From contig NZ_FNAU01000002.1 in NCBI RefSeq assembly GCF_900102025.1, positions 1 through 64,000 on the forward strand: a stretch of 64,000 nucleotides of DNA, given 5' to 3'. Of this stretch, positions 45,799 through 55,242 are shown one piece after another. Under the pieces are notes generated by a model. It had not been told where the DNA came from and made no database searches. It was given only the letters and a program-made list of their open reading frames with translations. This stretch comes from Actinobaculum suis (GTDB lineage Bacteria > Actinomycetota > Actinomycetes > Actinomycetales > Actinomycetaceae). A program made the position numbers and the translations under genes. The stretch's first letter is position 1. Each line of letters starts with the position of its first letter.

Positions 45799-48094
45799 AA
45801 ACGCAGCCTTCCACTTCGGTGCCGTGCAATGCTTGCTGCCGGATCCGCATGTAATAAAGGGTTTTTATGCCTTTGCGCCAGGCGTAAATGTAGTTTCGAT
45901 TCACATCCCGCGTGGTCACCGTATCCGGGTAGAACAAGGTCAGGGATAGGCCTTGATCCACGTGCTGGGTGGCCACCGCATAGGTGTCAATAATCTTTTC
46001 CGGCCCGATTTCGTAGGCGTCCTCGAAATATTCGAGATTGTCGTTCGTCATGTACGGCGCCGGGTAGTAGACGCGGCCCAGCTTGCCTTCCTTACGGATT
46101 TCGATCTTGGAAACAATCGGGTGAATCGAGGAAGTGGAATGGTTGATGTAGGAGATCGACCCGGTGGGCGGCACCGCCTGCAGGTTCTGGTTGTAGAGCC
46201 CGTAGGTGGCTACGTCTGCGGCCAGGGCCCGCCAATCCTCCCGGGTAGGAATATGGTGCCCGGCAAACAGTTCCCGCGTGCGCTCACATTTCGGTTCCCA
46301 CACCTGGTTGAGGTACTTCTCAAAATACTCACCACTCGCGTAGGCAGAATCTTCAAACCCTTCGAAGCGCTCCCCGCGTTCCTTCGCAATCTCCATGGAG
46401 GCACGAATCGCATGGTAAGCCACGGTATAGAAATACATATTCGTAAAGTCCAGGGCTTCTTCCGAACCGTAATGGATCCGTTCCCGGCCCAGGTAGCCGT
46501 GCAGGTTCATCTGCCCCAACCCGATAGCGTGCGACATGTCGTTACCGCGTTTTATGGAAGGAACCGATTCGATCGAAGTCTGGGTAGAAACCGCGGTCAA
46601 TGCCCGCACGGCGGTTTCCACAGTTTTTCCGAGCGAAGGCGAATCCATGGTTTTCGCAATATTTAGCGAACCGAGGTTGCAAGAAATATCCTTGCCCACG
46701 TGCTCATACGAAAGATCCGGGTTATATGTGGAAGCTTCCGAGACCTGCAAAATCTCCGAGCACAGGTTAGACATTGTGATTTTGCCCTTGATGGGGTTCG
46801 CCCGGTTCGCGGTGTCCTCAAACAGTAGGTACGGGTATCCGGATTCAAACTGGATCTCCGCTAAGGTCTGGAAGAACTGGCGCGCGTCCAAGGGATACTT
46901 GTGAATCCGCGTATCTGCGACCATTTCGTAATACTTCTCGGTCACATTTATTTCGGTGAAGGGTACCCCGTACACGCGTTCGACGTCGTATGGGGAAAAC
47001 AGCCACATCGTTTCCTTTTTCTTCGCTAGTTCGAAAGTAATATCGGGAACGACGACGCCGAGCGAGAGCGTTTTGATGCGGATTTTTTCATCGGCATTTT
47101 CCCGCTTCGTATCCAGGAAACGCATAATATCCGGATGGTGTGCATGCAGATACACGGCACCCGCACCTTGCCGCGCTCCCAACTGATTGGCGTAAGAGAA
47201 GGCATCTTCCAGGAGTTTCATCACCGGGTTTACACCCGAAGATTGGTTTTCGATGCGCTTGATGGGCGCGCCCTGTTCCCGCAGGTTCGAAAGATTGAGC
47301 GCCACCCCGCCGCCACGCTTCGAAAGCTGCAGGGAAGAGTTAACGGCCCGCGCAATCGATTCCATATTGTCTTCCACGCGGAGCAGGAAGCAGGAGACCA
47401 GTTCCCCACGGGCTTTCTTGCCGGCATTGAGGAAAGTAGGCGTGGCCGGTTGGAAACGCCCGGAAAGGATCTCCTCTACTAGATCCATGGCGAGTTTCTC
47501 ATCGCCTTCGGCCAGCATGAGAGAAACCATGCACACGCGGTCTTCAAAAGTCTCCAAGTATTTCTTCCCGTCCCAGGTTTTCAAAGTGTAGGAACGGTAG
47601 TACTTGTAGGCACCCAGGAAGGTGGAGAAACGGAAATTGTGGGCATAAGCCGCCTGGTATAGCTGCTTAATGAAATCCCTGCGGTACTGTTCGAGTACTT
47701 CTGCTTCGTAATAGCCTTCCTGCACCAAGTAGGCGAGTTTTTCTTCCAAGGTTTCAAACCGCACGGTATTAGGAATAATGTGCTGGATGAAGTACTGGCG
47801 GACGGCCTCAATATCGGCGTCGAACTGGATCTGCCCGTTCTCATCATAAAGATTGAGCTTGGCATTCAAAGAGCGATAGTCCAGCGCCGGATCCGGTGCC
47901 TGCCGGGGTGCTGGCGTCTGCCGGGGCGCGTGTTGCGGCTGCGGTGCGTGTGCCGGCTGCGGTGCGTGTGCCGGCTGCGGTGCAGGCGCCACCCCGCCCG
48001 CGGTGTTACCAGCCGCGGCAGTTGCGGCAGTTTTTTCAGCAGCCGCGGTAGCTTTCCCTGCCTCCGTACCGGCCGAAGTGTTTACATCTTTCAT
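45785..48094 (-). CDS. nrdE: Ribonucleotide reductase class Ib, alpha subunit
   Basis: Catalytic subunit that reduces ribonucleoside diphosphates. The 769-residue protein has the class I core with active-site Cys in [17 protein letters not shown], the radical and catalytic segment SNLCSEILQ, the Tyr pair region near the end (YPAPYMTND) and the C-terminal redox pair CVSC. It starts with about 65 extra Ala/Pro/Gln-rich residues with repeats of HAPQPA before [13 protein letters not shown], where standard NrdE begins. The ATG at 48094 overlaps the nrdI stop as ATGA, with GGGAG upstream. The 3' end is duplicated in tandem. Confidence 0.96.
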   Translation of the reverse strand: MKDVNTSAGTEAGKATAAAEKTAATAAAGNTAGGVAPAPQPAHAPQPAHAPQPQHAPRQTPAPRQAPDPALDYRSLNAKLNLYDENGQIQFDADIEAVRQYFIQHIIPNTVRFETLEEKLAYLVQEGYYEAEVLEQYRRDFIKQLYQAAYAHNFRFSTFLGAYKYYRSYTLKTWDGKKYLETFEDRVCMVSLMLAEGDEKLAMDLVEEILSGRFQPATPTFLNAGKKARGELVSCFLLRVEDNMESIARAVNSSLQLSKRGGGVALNLSNLREQGAPIKRIENQSSGVNPVMKLLEDAFSYANQLGARQGAGAVYLHAHHPDIMRFLDTKRENADEKIRIKTLSLGVVVPDITFELAKKKETMWLFSPYDVERVYGVPFTEINVTEKYYEMVADTRIHKYPLDARQFFQTLAEIQFESGYPYLLFEDTANRANPIKGKITMSNLCSEILQVSEASTYNPDLSYEHVGKDISCNLGSLNIAKTMDSPSLGKTVETAVRALTAVSTQTSIESVPSIKRGNDMSHAIGLGQMNLHGYLGRERIHYGSEEALDFTNMYFYTVAYHAIRASMEIAKERGERFEGFEDSAYASGEYFEKYLNQVWEPKCERTRELFAGHHIPTREDWRALAADVATYGLYNQNLQAVPPTGSISYINHSTSSIHPIVSKIEIRKEGKLGRVYYPAPYMTNDNLEYFEDAYEIGPEKIIDTYAVATQHVDQGLSLTLFYPDTVTTRDVNRNYIYAWRKGIKTLYYMRIRQQALHGTEVEGCVSCML

Positions 48095-48498
48095 TGCTGC
48101 TTCTCCCAAAACTCTTGCAAGCCCTGCTGTACTACCGCCACATCGGTAGGGGTGCCCAGGAGCTCAAACTTATACATGAACGGGACCTTGCATTTCGCGG
48201 CGATAATATCGCCCGCCCAGCAGTAGTACTTCCCAAAGTTCGTGTTTCCACCCGCGATCACGCCGCGAATAAAAGAGCGATTGTGCGGGTCGTTCAAGAA
48301 TTTGATGACGGGGCGCGGCACCGCACCCTTTTCCCGCCCTCCCCCATAAGTGGGTGTAATCAGCACATACGGTTCGTCCACGTGCGGGATGCCTTCCTCT
48401 CGCGTGTGAATAGGTATGCGCACTGCCGGCATGCCCAGCTTCTGCACGAACCGATGCGTATTACCCGTGGCCGAGGAGAAATAGACAATCAATCCCAT
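48091..48498 (-). CDS. nrdI: NrdI flavodoxin
   Basis: Flavodoxin-like protein that supplies oxidant for assembly of the Mn-tyrosyl cofactor of NrdF. The 135-residue protein starts [21 protein letters not shown] (phosphate loop) and has [17 protein letters not shown] and [13 protein letters not shown], family hallmarks. Second gene of nrdHIE. Confidence 0.95.
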   Translation of the reverse strand: MGLIVYFSSATGNTHRFVQKLGMPAVRIPIHTREEGIPHVDEPYVLITPTYGGGREKGAVPRPVIKFLNDPHNRSFIRGVIAGGNTNFGKYYCWAGDIIAAKCKVPFMYKFELLGTPTDVAVVQQGLQEFWEKQQ

Positions 48499-48529
48499 AA
48501 TCCCTACTTTCCGCAGCTCCTGCCGCCGG

Positions 48530-48595
48530 CGTAACTAGCCTCTACGCGGCAATCAGCGCCCGCGTAACTAGTTCCTACGCGGCAACCTCCGCCCG
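48530..48595. repeat. 33-bp tandem repeat over the nrdH stop
   Basis: Two adjacent 33-bp units (48530-48562 and 48563-48595), 27 of 33 identical. The second contains the last codons and stop of nrdH (48575-48577), and the first is a downstream copy within the nrdH-nrdI gap. Confidence 0.8.
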
Positions 48596-48874
48596 CGCGT
48601 CAGCCTCTGCACGGTCTGTGCGCTGCGCTTCTTCCGCACGTGCATCCCGCGCGGCAACCAGCGCCTTAATCTGGTCGGGCCGATAGCCCGACCAGTGCTT
48701 GCCATTTGCCACCACGACGGGAGCTTGCGCATACCCGAGGGCCTTAACCGCCGCTAGCGCCGCGGCATCTTCCGTGAGGTCAACGGTGGTGTATTCCAGG
48801 CCGGCCTTATCCAGGGCCCGCTTCGTGGCATTGCACTGCACGCATGCCGGCTTCGTATAAACCGTGATACTCAT
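48575..48874 (-). CDS. nrdH: NrdH glutaredoxin-like electron donor
   Basis: Reduces NrdE between cycles. The redox motif CVQC is at about residues 11-14 (KPACVQCNATKRALDKAG), followed by the family segment YAQAPVVVANGKHWSGYRPDQI. From about residue 75 there is an extra Ala/Arg/Glu tail (RDARAEEAQRTDRAEADARA) not present in standard NrdH (about 75-80 aa). GGAGGAGAAACG precedes the ATG. First gene of the operon. Confidence 0.95.
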   Translation of the reverse strand: MSITVYTKPACVQCNATKRALDKAGLEYTTVDLTEDAAALAAVKALGYAQAPVVVANGKHWSGYRPDQIKALVAARDARAEEAQRTDRAEADARAEVAA

Positions 48875-48991
48875 CGTTTCTCCTCCGATTGCTGAATTGC
48901 TGAACTGCTGATTTGCTGAACTGCAAGAAACTCAGACCCGATCGCGGCCATTACCATCGAGATCCACATTGGCCGCGCCGCGTAGGCTTCA

Positions 48992-49039
48992 ACACTACAC
49001 CTTGTGATTGAAATTGGAAGTAACCACAAGGTGTTGTGG
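48992..49039 (-). promoter_or_regulatory. Pair of NrdR-like boxes upstream of nrdH
   Basis: Two 16-bp sites, ACACTACACCTTGTGA (48992-49007) and CCACAAGGTGTTGTGG (49024-49039), contain the inverted 10-mers ACACCTTGTG and CACAAGGTGT. Their centres are 32 bp apart, three helical turns. This fits the tandem boxes bound by NrdR upstream of ribonucleotide reductase operons. Repression by NrdR is inferred; no nrdR gene is in the window. Confidence 0.65.
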
Positions 49040-49515
49040 TTCGCTCGCTAATGACAAAGATGTCATTAACTGTGCATAAGAACCCCATTTCTGTGGATAA
49101 CTTGTTGACCAGAGCGCCGCCAAAAAACTTCTTTCATGATCTTTATACACAGCCTTTCCACATTCTGTTCCACAGTCACAGACCCTTTAAGTGAATCGTT
49201 TATTTCTGCCGCGAAGACCCTTTTCAGGTGGCTGTTTTTCGTTGCAGTACCAATGTTTTTGTGTTTCGTTAGCAGTGCGAAAACCGGGGCGATGGCGTCG
49301 GCGGTATCCACACTATGAAGCACACAAAGAATCCCCTCTTTGGATACGCACACCCTGGGGAACAATTCGACCAAAGTTATCCACAGGCTGTGTATCTTTG
49401 CGGCAATGTATTAGCTCACCGCAGCCGGGCAGATAGCCCGCCGCGCGAGCGGGCAACCGTCCCGGATTCCTTTAGAAATAGAACACCAGGACAATAGAAA
49501 GTAGGTTAAATCGGC

Positions 49516-49562
49516 TATAATTGGCTCTCGAAGGGTGGCAAGCTGGTTAGTTAGTGCTAACT
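49516..49562 (+). promoter_or_regulatory. fur promoter -10 and palindrome
   Basis: TATAAT at 49516-49521 is a clear -10 with no good -35. Downstream, AGTTAG-TG-CTAACT (49549-49562) is a near-perfect palindrome that could be an autoregulatory operator in the leader of the Fur-family gene. Confidence 0.45.
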
Positions 49563-49688
49563 TCGCACCCGATTCCAGGCCCTCTCACCGATTCTGCCGG
49601 GATATGGTAGGTAGAAGGCGCAGAGGCGCTTCGGCAGAATATTTTTCACACAGTAGGGCATATAGCAGAGGATAGAGCAGAGACGTAG

Positions 49689-50123
49689 ATGGGCACCGAT
49701 TTCACCAGGATGTTGAGGGACGCGGGCTTGCGAGCCACGGAGCCTCGGCTTGCGGTGCTCCGTGAAGTTGATAAGGGCGGCCATCTTTCCGCGGAGCAAC
49801 TCCGCGCGGGAGTAATTGAGCAGCTCGGATCTGTTTCTGTGCAAGCGATTTACGATATCGTGCACACGCTCACCGAAAAAGGCATTTTGCGGAAGATGCA
49901 GCCTACTTCGAACGTGACGATGTATGAACTGAATCTGCAGGATAATCACCACCATATGATTTGCCGGTCCTGCGGGAAAATTGTGGACGTACCGTGCCCG
50001 CGAGCCGCAGCCCCATGCCTCTTACCAGCCGATCCGCGCGGCTGGGAGATTGACGAAGCCGAAATTACCTTCTGGGGTTACTGCCCCGAATGCCAAGAAG
50101 CCAGGCACGCGCCGGAAGAATAG
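49689..50123 (+). CDS. Fur-family metal or peroxide regulator
   Basis: Transcription factor of the Fur/PerR/Zur group. The 144-residue protein has a winged helix (RATEPRLAVLREVDKGGHLSAEQLRAGV; SVSVQAIYDIVHTLTEKGILRK) and a dimer/metal domain with NHHHMICRSCGKIVDVPCP and YCPECQ, that is, two CxxC pairs forming the structural zinc site. The His-rich segment is typical of PerR or CatR-like members. Which metal it senses cannot be read from sequence. The ribosome site is weak. Confidence 0.92.
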   Translation: MGTDFTRMLRDAGLRATEPRLAVLREVDKGGHLSAEQLRAGVIEQLGSVSVQAIYDIVHTLTEKGILRKMQPTSNVTMYELNLQDNHHHMICRSCGKIVDVPCPRAAAPCLLPADPRGWEIDEAEITFWGYCPECQEARHAPEE

Positions 50124-50901
50124 GCGGCTACCAGCTCTGACCCAGCACCGATAGGGCGCACTACATGCACCCCACACAGGGCCCGCGCTAGCCTCATATT
50201 TGCTCGCGCCGGCTTCCGGATTGCCGAACCGGCGCGCCATCCGCGCGCCATCCGCACGTCACCGTTATATAGCTCGGTTATATAGCTCGCACAGGCAGAG
50301 CCCGGCTACAGGCATCGCATCGAGTTTGCGACTAAATCGAATTTGGGATTAAAGAGTAGGTGGCCGGGGTCCACGCTCCCCGGCCACCTGATCACCGCGC
50401 TAGAGCAAACATCGAACCAATGGGCACTGTTCGAGCAAACCAAACGCTCATCATGGCTGCAAGTGATCTATATATATTTAGAAGGAGGGAACTCCTCCGT
50501 TGCGGGACGGGTCCACGCTCCCGTTTTCCCCGCTAACAAGTTCTATATAACTAGACAGCCCTGAGTTATCCATACAATCCGGCTGGGATTTTTCTGGGAA
50601 ATTTGTTCTCTAGCTTGCTGTTCAGTACTCGCTCCGCGCATATCCGGCGCCTTTCGGTTGCGCCTTGGGTGCGCCCGGGTAGCGAAACTCGCACCGCGCA
50701 TATCCGTCGCCTTTCGCGCACTTGCGTAGCTTCTGCACGCTTGCACGATTTCCGTATGAGTCGTGCTTTTCGTGCACCTTAACGCGCTTCCGCGCCCGCG
50801 CTCAGGTGAGTCTGAACGTGGACGCGGAAGCGCGAAATAAGCGAGTTTTCTCTATTCTTCTCTAGAACCGCTAGCTCTATTCTTCTTTAGATCCGCTTGC
50901 T
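50124..50901. other. Long intergenic: twin hairpins and direct repeats
   Basis: Contents: a 13-bp tandem repeat GTTATATAGCTCG (50264-50289); a 12-bp perfect hairpin AGGTGGCCGGGG/CCCCGGCCACCT (50358-50389) and a second hairpin (50507-50524) with the same 8-nt loop TCCACGCT and a following TTTT; a 30-bp direct repeat (50627-50656 and 50687-50716, two mismatches, 60 bp apart); and a 12-bp inverted repeat CGCGCTTCCGCG (50783-50794) with 50823-50834 that may end the symporter transcript. No gene is recognised. Confidence 0.6.
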
Positions 50902-50924
50902 CTATTCGTCTTTAGAATCGCGCC
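50850..50924. repeat. 25-bp tandem repeat over the symporter stop
   Basis: Three adjacent 25-bp units (50850, 50875, 50900). The third contains the symporter's last codons and stop (50902-50904). Units 1 and 2 share 22 of 25 bases, units 2 and 3 share 19. Confidence 0.85.
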
Positions 50925-52578
50925 GGTCTTCTTTGTAAATGCGCCGGTCTTCTTCAAACATGCGGCGCTCCTCAGAAGTTTCCCGGCCCAGTGCGGTATC
51001 GCGCATTACCGGACTGACCCATTCCGCCGTCGCGGAAGAGCCCCCGGCAGGTACCTTTACACCGGCAGCGGGGTCAACCACTTGCGCATCCTCACTATCG
51101 CCTACGAACTTGGAATCCAGATCCGCTTTGCGGCCCGTTGCCTTTTCGCGGCGGCCCCGCAAGGTCAGGTAGTTTTCGTGCACCCGTTGCTTGGTGAGCG
51201 GATACCAGAAAGCCATCACTAACCCGGCCAGCAGGTATAGCACTGCCGGCACGATCAGGAAGAGAAGGTACAGACCATCGAGCACGCTTTGCGTTTGCGT
51301 CACGCCCTGTTCTACCGCGTGTTCGTTGTAGCCAATCGCCGTCAGCGACCAACCTCCAATGAATCCCGCCAGGGCCTGGCCGAGCTTACGCGCCCACGAG
51401 TAGATCGCGTAAATCGTGGCGTCGTCGCGCTCCCCTACCCGCACTTCCTGGTAGTCGATAACGTCCGTGATGATCGCCCACACCAGAGAATTGAAGGTGG
51501 AAAGGCCCAGTGCCATGAAGAAGTACAGCACCAGGAAAATCACCACGTTATCCAGGTGCAGGAAGTACATAACAATACCGACGACGCCGGAGAACAGCAG
51601 CGCCACACTAATGGCTTCCTTCTTACCGAAGTGAACGGTGAGCCACGCGCCGGTAATAGCAAGAAGTAGCACCGGAATGTTTTGTACCAGCCCGCCCCAA
51701 GACTGCAACTGCCCGTTACCGAAGTAATCCTGGAAGATAAACGGCATCACCTGGCCAGCGATGAAGGAACCTAGTAGCACCAAAATGGCGGCGCAGATGA
51801 GGGCGAGCAAAGCCCGGTTGGTGGCCACGGTTTTCAGCATGGCACCAAAGCCGGCCTTCTCGTGGTTCGGATCCACCTGCGGTTCCACACGTTCTTCCAC
51901 ATTGAAGAAGGTGATGTAGTAGGAAATTATCCCGCAAATCGCGCAGATTATCGCGGCAATCGCCATATTGTGCGGGTTCAGCACCTTTTGGCCGGTGGCT
52001 TCGTCGTAGGTGTAAACGAAGATCGGGAGGACGGTCTGGATACCCAGCGCGGCGATCATGGCGCCGAGGGAACGGAACACGGAAAGGGAAGCCCGGTCCT
52101 TCGGATTGTCCGTAATTACCGAAGCCATGGAACCGTACGGGATGTTGATCATCGTGTACAGGAAGTTCCACAGCAGGTAGGTGCAAACCATGTAAACCAG
52201 TTTTCCGGTGGTGGAGAAGCTGGAAACGAAGGGTATGTACATGAGGGCGGAAGCCACGCAGATCGGAATCGCGATACGCCCGATCCACGGCCGGAAGCGT
52301 CCATGCTTGGTGGGCTTGAGAACATCTACAATGCGGCCGAAAATAACATCCCAGAATGCGTCAAAGAGGCGAACCACAAGCAGCATGGTGCCGATAAATC
52401 CGGGATTTACGCCCATGCGGGTGTAGAAGACCATGAAGAAGGCCATCTGCAAAATGAAGGTGAAGTCATTACCAACATCACCGAACATGTACCCGATCTT
52501 GTCGCGTAACCCGAAGGGTCGTTTAGAAGTCACGCTACCGCTTCCTTGCGGTTGCGCCTGCTCGTCTTTCTTAGCCAT
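50902..52578 (-). CDS. GPH-family sugar:cation symporter
   Basis: Glycoside-pentoside-hexuronide transporter of the MFS type. The 558-residue protein has twelve hydrophobic segments and family motifs: GYMFGDVGNDFTF near the start, RLFDAFWDVIFGRIVD, and ITDVIDYQEVRVGERDDATIYAIYSW in the second half. A long charged tail after about residue 490 (EERRMFEEDRRIYKEDRRD) is an extension. Start at MAKKDEQAQ (52578), with weak AAAGAAGAAT before it. Downstream of the GH3 gene on the same strand, so it probably imports the sugars or glycosides that enzyme uses. Confidence 0.92.
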   Translation of the reverse strand: MAKKDEQAQPQGSGSVTSKRPFGLRDKIGYMFGDVGNDFTFILQMAFFMVFYTRMGVNPGFIGTMLLVVRLFDAFWDVIFGRIVDVLKPTKHGRFRPWIGRIAIPICVASALMYIPFVSSFSTTGKLVYMVCTYLLWNFLYTMINIPYGSMASVITDNPKDRASLSVFRSLGAMIAALGIQTVLPIFVYTYDEATGQKVLNPHNMAIAAIICAICGIISYYITFFNVEERVEPQVDPNHEKAGFGAMLKTVATNRALLALICAAILVLLGSFIAGQVMPFIFQDYFGNGQLQSWGGLVQNIPVLLLAITGAWLTVHFGKKEAISVALLFSGVVGIVMYFLHLDNVVIFLVLYFFMALGLSTFNSLVWAIITDVIDYQEVRVGERDDATIYAIYSWARKLGQALAGFIGGWSLTAIGYNEHAVEQGVTQTQSVLDGLYLLFLIVPAVLYLLAGLVMAFWYPLTKQRVHENYLTLRGRREKATGRKADLDSKFVGDSEDAQVVDPAAGVKVPAGGSSATAEWVSPVMRDTALGRETSEERRMFEEDRRIYKEDRRDSKDE

Positions 52579-52791
52579 AACTATTCTTCTTTCAGTTGGT
52601 AGATAGCGCGCCACCGCGGTGCGTGCGGGGCAACTATATCGGCATCACTAACTAGCGCGTTTACCTGCCACCGCCCCGAACACGAGCGAGAGCTCGGGCG
52701 GTGGCTTGCGAGTGCGGGCATTCCGCCGGCAGGGGTAATCCGGTCGGCGGAAAGTGAGCCACCCGCGAGATAAACACGAGATGCGGAAGGG
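52579..52791. other. Gap between GH3 and symporter genes
   Basis: Holds an imperfect hairpin CCACCGCCC / GGGCGGTGG (about 52669-52706). A minus reading frame crosses the gap (52581-52835) but has no recognisable protein features. Confidence 0.45.
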
Positions 52792-54807
52792 CTAGAATCT
52801 CTGCCCGTACCCGCAGGTGTAGCGATTCCCGGCACTATCTACATAGGCGTAGGAATCACTGAGATATTTACCGGGCACATCGCGCGGCGAACTATCCACC
52901 GCGGCGCTGGAAGCGGGAACCGAGAAAGGCAAAACTCCCTTCGGTCCGCCGTCTTCCCCGGCAAGGGAACGGAGCAGTTGCTCCGGTTGGATTTCGAAAG
53001 TGCCGACGACGGCCGCGGCGTCCTTCTCCACTTCGCCAATCACCCACGGGTTCGTGAAATTGACGGCCAAAATGGTGGGGACGGTGTTTTCAATCCGTCG
53101 GACCTCTTCCACATCCACCCCGTTGGGGGCGAGTTCGACCGAAAGGGAAACTCCCGGTTTATCGTCCTCAAACAGGGAAATTTCTGGGCGTGCCCAAACC
53201 AGCGCGATATCCGCCGCTTCTGGGCTATCAACCAGTTCGGCGCCCACCCACACTTTCCGCACGGCTGCTTCCAGCTTGGTTTGTACGGCGTCGATCTTGG
53301 TACGCCCGGTGGCGTACACGTAAACCTTCGCGGGAGTGGCCACGCTCAGGGGAAGTATCGGGCCGGTACGCAGGAGCGTTACTGAATCACGCTGTTGCTT
53401 TTCACCCAGCTGCCAGAACTCGCTATTGCCAACCACCGCGGCGGCGCGATCTTCGTCCACATACGGGTTTTCGAACAATCCGAGTTCGAAAATTTCGCGC
53501 AAAGTGCGGGTAACGGCGCGAGTTAGATACTTTTCTTCAAGCAGCCCTTCCCGGCACGCGGTGATTAGTTGCGCGGGGTCAGACATATCGGAGAAGAGGT
53601 CGACGCCGGCGCGCACGGCGCGGGCAAAGCGTTCGGGTTCGCTCAGCTCTTCCACACCCCAGGGCATGGCGTCGATAACGCCCGAATCGGAATTGATATA
53701 GCCGCGCAGGCCCATCTTTTCGCGCAACAGCTTTTGCAGAATCTGCTCGCTGTAGGCAAAGGCAACTTCATCGAACTGCTCGGTTTCACTCATCCACGAT
53801 TCGCGCGGGAGCTGGGCAGCCGATGTGTTTACCGGTTTGGCGTAGTACGGCATGATCGAGGAAACCCCGGCGTCGATGGCCGCTTGGAAGGGTGGCAGAT
53901 GATAGGTAGCCAGCGAGTTTTCCGTGGGGTATTCGTTTACTTGCCCCCATTCGAAGTGTGGGTCATGGCCTTCATCGCGCACGCCCCCACCCGGGAAGTG
54001 TTTGATCGTGGTGGCCACGGATTCTTCCGAAAGCTGTTCGCCTTGCATGCCGCGTACTACCGCCCGCGTGTAAGCGGTGACGATAGCAACGTCTTCCCCG
54101 AAGGTGCCATTGAAGCGTGACCAGCGCGGTTCGGAAGGTGTATCGGCCATATAACCGTAAAGCTTGTGGATACCTGCCGCACGCCATTCGCGGGCCGCTT
54201 CCCGGCCAAACTTTTCCACCAGTTCCGGATCACGCAAGGCGGCCAAGCCTAGCTCGTTGGAGAACTCGGCGAAGATCCCGGCCGATTCATTCACCCCAAA
54301 TTGGGCTACCAAAGCCACGTGATTGCGCGGGTTAGAAGCAAAAACAACCGGAATGCCGAGCCGCGAATTCTCCGCTACTTCTTGGACGGCGTTCGTCCAG
54401 ATAGCTAGATCGCGCGCCGGCGGATTGTCCCGCACAATGAAGAAATGCTGGTGGCGCTCATTGATCGCTTTTTCGGTAGAGGAAGCTACGAGTACCGGTT
54501 CGGGGTAAGGGATCCCCGTGATCGGATGGTTTTCCCGGTAGACGTCGGTATCCGCGAGGATTTTGCCCGGTTCCGGATCAGGCCGGAAAGTGGAGTATCC
54601 CGGATAGTGGGAGCCAATAATCATCAAGCCGACTTTTTCTTCCATGGTGAGCCGGGAAGCAAGATCTGCGGCGCGCTCCGCGGCGGGAAGACGCCAATCT
54701 TCGTACGGAGAAAGCTTGCCATCACCATCCAAATCTCGGAACCTGAGGCCATCTTCCTCAATAAAACGCCCGGTTCGAGAACCCAGGCGCGGTTGGGGGT
54801 GAACCAT
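52792..54807 (-). CDS. Glycoside hydrolase family 3
   Basis: Beta-glycosidase that releases terminal sugars from glucosides or xylosides. The 671-residue protein has a calcium-binding-like loop DLDGDGKLSPYEDW near the N-terminus, the TIM-barrel domain with TIKHFPGGGVRDEGHD and the nucleophile region GYINSDSGVID, and a C-terminal alpha/beta sandwich (about 480-640). No signal peptide, so probably cytoplasmic and fed by the symporter downstream. The second of two close ATGs (54807) is chosen because GAGGAGG is then 8 nt upstream. Confidence 0.92.
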   Translation of the reverse strand: MVHPQPRLGSRTGRFIEEDGLRFRDLDGDGKLSPYEDWRLPAAERAADLASRLTMEEKVGLMIIGSHYPGYSTFRPDPEPGKILADTDVYRENHPITGIPYPEPVLVASSTEKAINERHQHFFIVRDNPPARDLAIWTNAVQEVAENSRLGIPVVFASNPRNHVALVAQFGVNESAGIFAEFSNELGLAALRDPELVEKFGREAAREWRAAGIHKLYGYMADTPSEPRWSRFNGTFGEDVAIVTAYTRAVVRGMQGEQLSEESVATTIKHFPGGGVRDEGHDPHFEWGQVNEYPTENSLATYHLPPFQAAIDAGVSSIMPYYAKPVNTSAAQLPRESWMSETEQFDEVAFAYSEQILQKLLREKMGLRGYINSDSGVIDAMPWGVEELSEPERFARAVRAGVDLFSDMSDPAQLITACREGLLEEKYLTRAVTRTLREIFELGLFENPYVDEDRAAAVVGNSEFWQLGEKQQRDSVTLLRTGPILPLSVATPAKVYVYATGRTKIDAVQTKLEAAVRKVWVGAELVDSPEAADIALVWARPEISLFEDDKPGVSLSVELAPNGVDVEEVRRIENTVPTILAVNFTNPWVIGEVEKDAAAVVGTFEIQPEQLLRSLAGEDGGPKGVLPFSVPASSAAVDSSPRDVPGKYLSDSYAYVDSAGNRYTCGYGQRF

Positions 54808-55242
54808 GTACATCTCCTCCTCGTCTCCATTGACAACTACCGATTAGTTTATAATGCGAGACGTGCCACAAATCGGGATTCCGCGCCGCAGTTTTTTCCG
54901 ATCCATTTTCTTTGTCAGCACTTTTACACATGCTGGTTTTGCACTGAAAAATTGAAGTTGTGCCATGCGGCTATTTCCGCTGAAATCTAGCGGTTCAGGG
55001 CCGCCGCTCTAAAAATTTTTACAGGGCGTTTACCGTGAAATTGCCAGATAATTTGAATCGGTGAATTATTTCACGTGCGGAAACGGTAGTTTCACATTGT
55101 AAAACGGGTGGCGGTAGTCAGAAACGAGTAGCGGTAGTTAACTGCCGGCCGCGATGGCGCCTTTGCGGGGCCTTGCGGCGCCTTTGCGGTGTCCAAACGG
55201 CTGGGGCCGATAGTCACCGGAAGGATCCGGCGCCCAGCCCGC
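54808..55242. other. Intergenic between GH3 and dnaB
   Basis: A TTGACA (54830-54835) and TATAAT (54850-54855) lie on plus with only 14 bp between them, too close for a normal promoter. Short repeats of GGCGGTAGT (about 55107-55137) and GGCGCCTTTGCGG occur. A hairpin GGCTGGG (55199-55205) with CCCAGCC (55233-55239) just after the dnaB stop is its likely terminator. No gene. Confidence 0.5.

Larger units (their letters stand above)
48875..49688. other. nrd and fur promoter region with DnaA boxes
   Basis: This 814-bp gap holds the NrdR-like boxes (48992-49039), DnaA boxes TGTGGATAA (49092-49100) and TTATCCACA (49377-49385), a near-match TTATACACA (49142-49150), a hairpin GCCCGC/GCGGGC (about 49436-49454) and the fur promoter. 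A minus frame at 49066-49374 has no recognisable protein features. Relatively AT-rich between 49040 and 49290. Confidence 0.5.

Noticed and set aside
49066-49374. 102-aa minus frame upstream of nrdH
   Set aside because: No family features, lies over promoter elements and DnaA boxes, no ribosome site.
48875-49688. Chromosomal oriC
   Set aside because: Only two exact DnaA boxes and no dnaA or dnaN nearby; an nrd control role is simpler.
52581-52835. 84-aa minus frame between the GH3 and symporter genes
   Set aside because: Overlaps the GH3 end, composition is Ser/Pro/Arg-rich like non-coding frames, and no domain was recognised.
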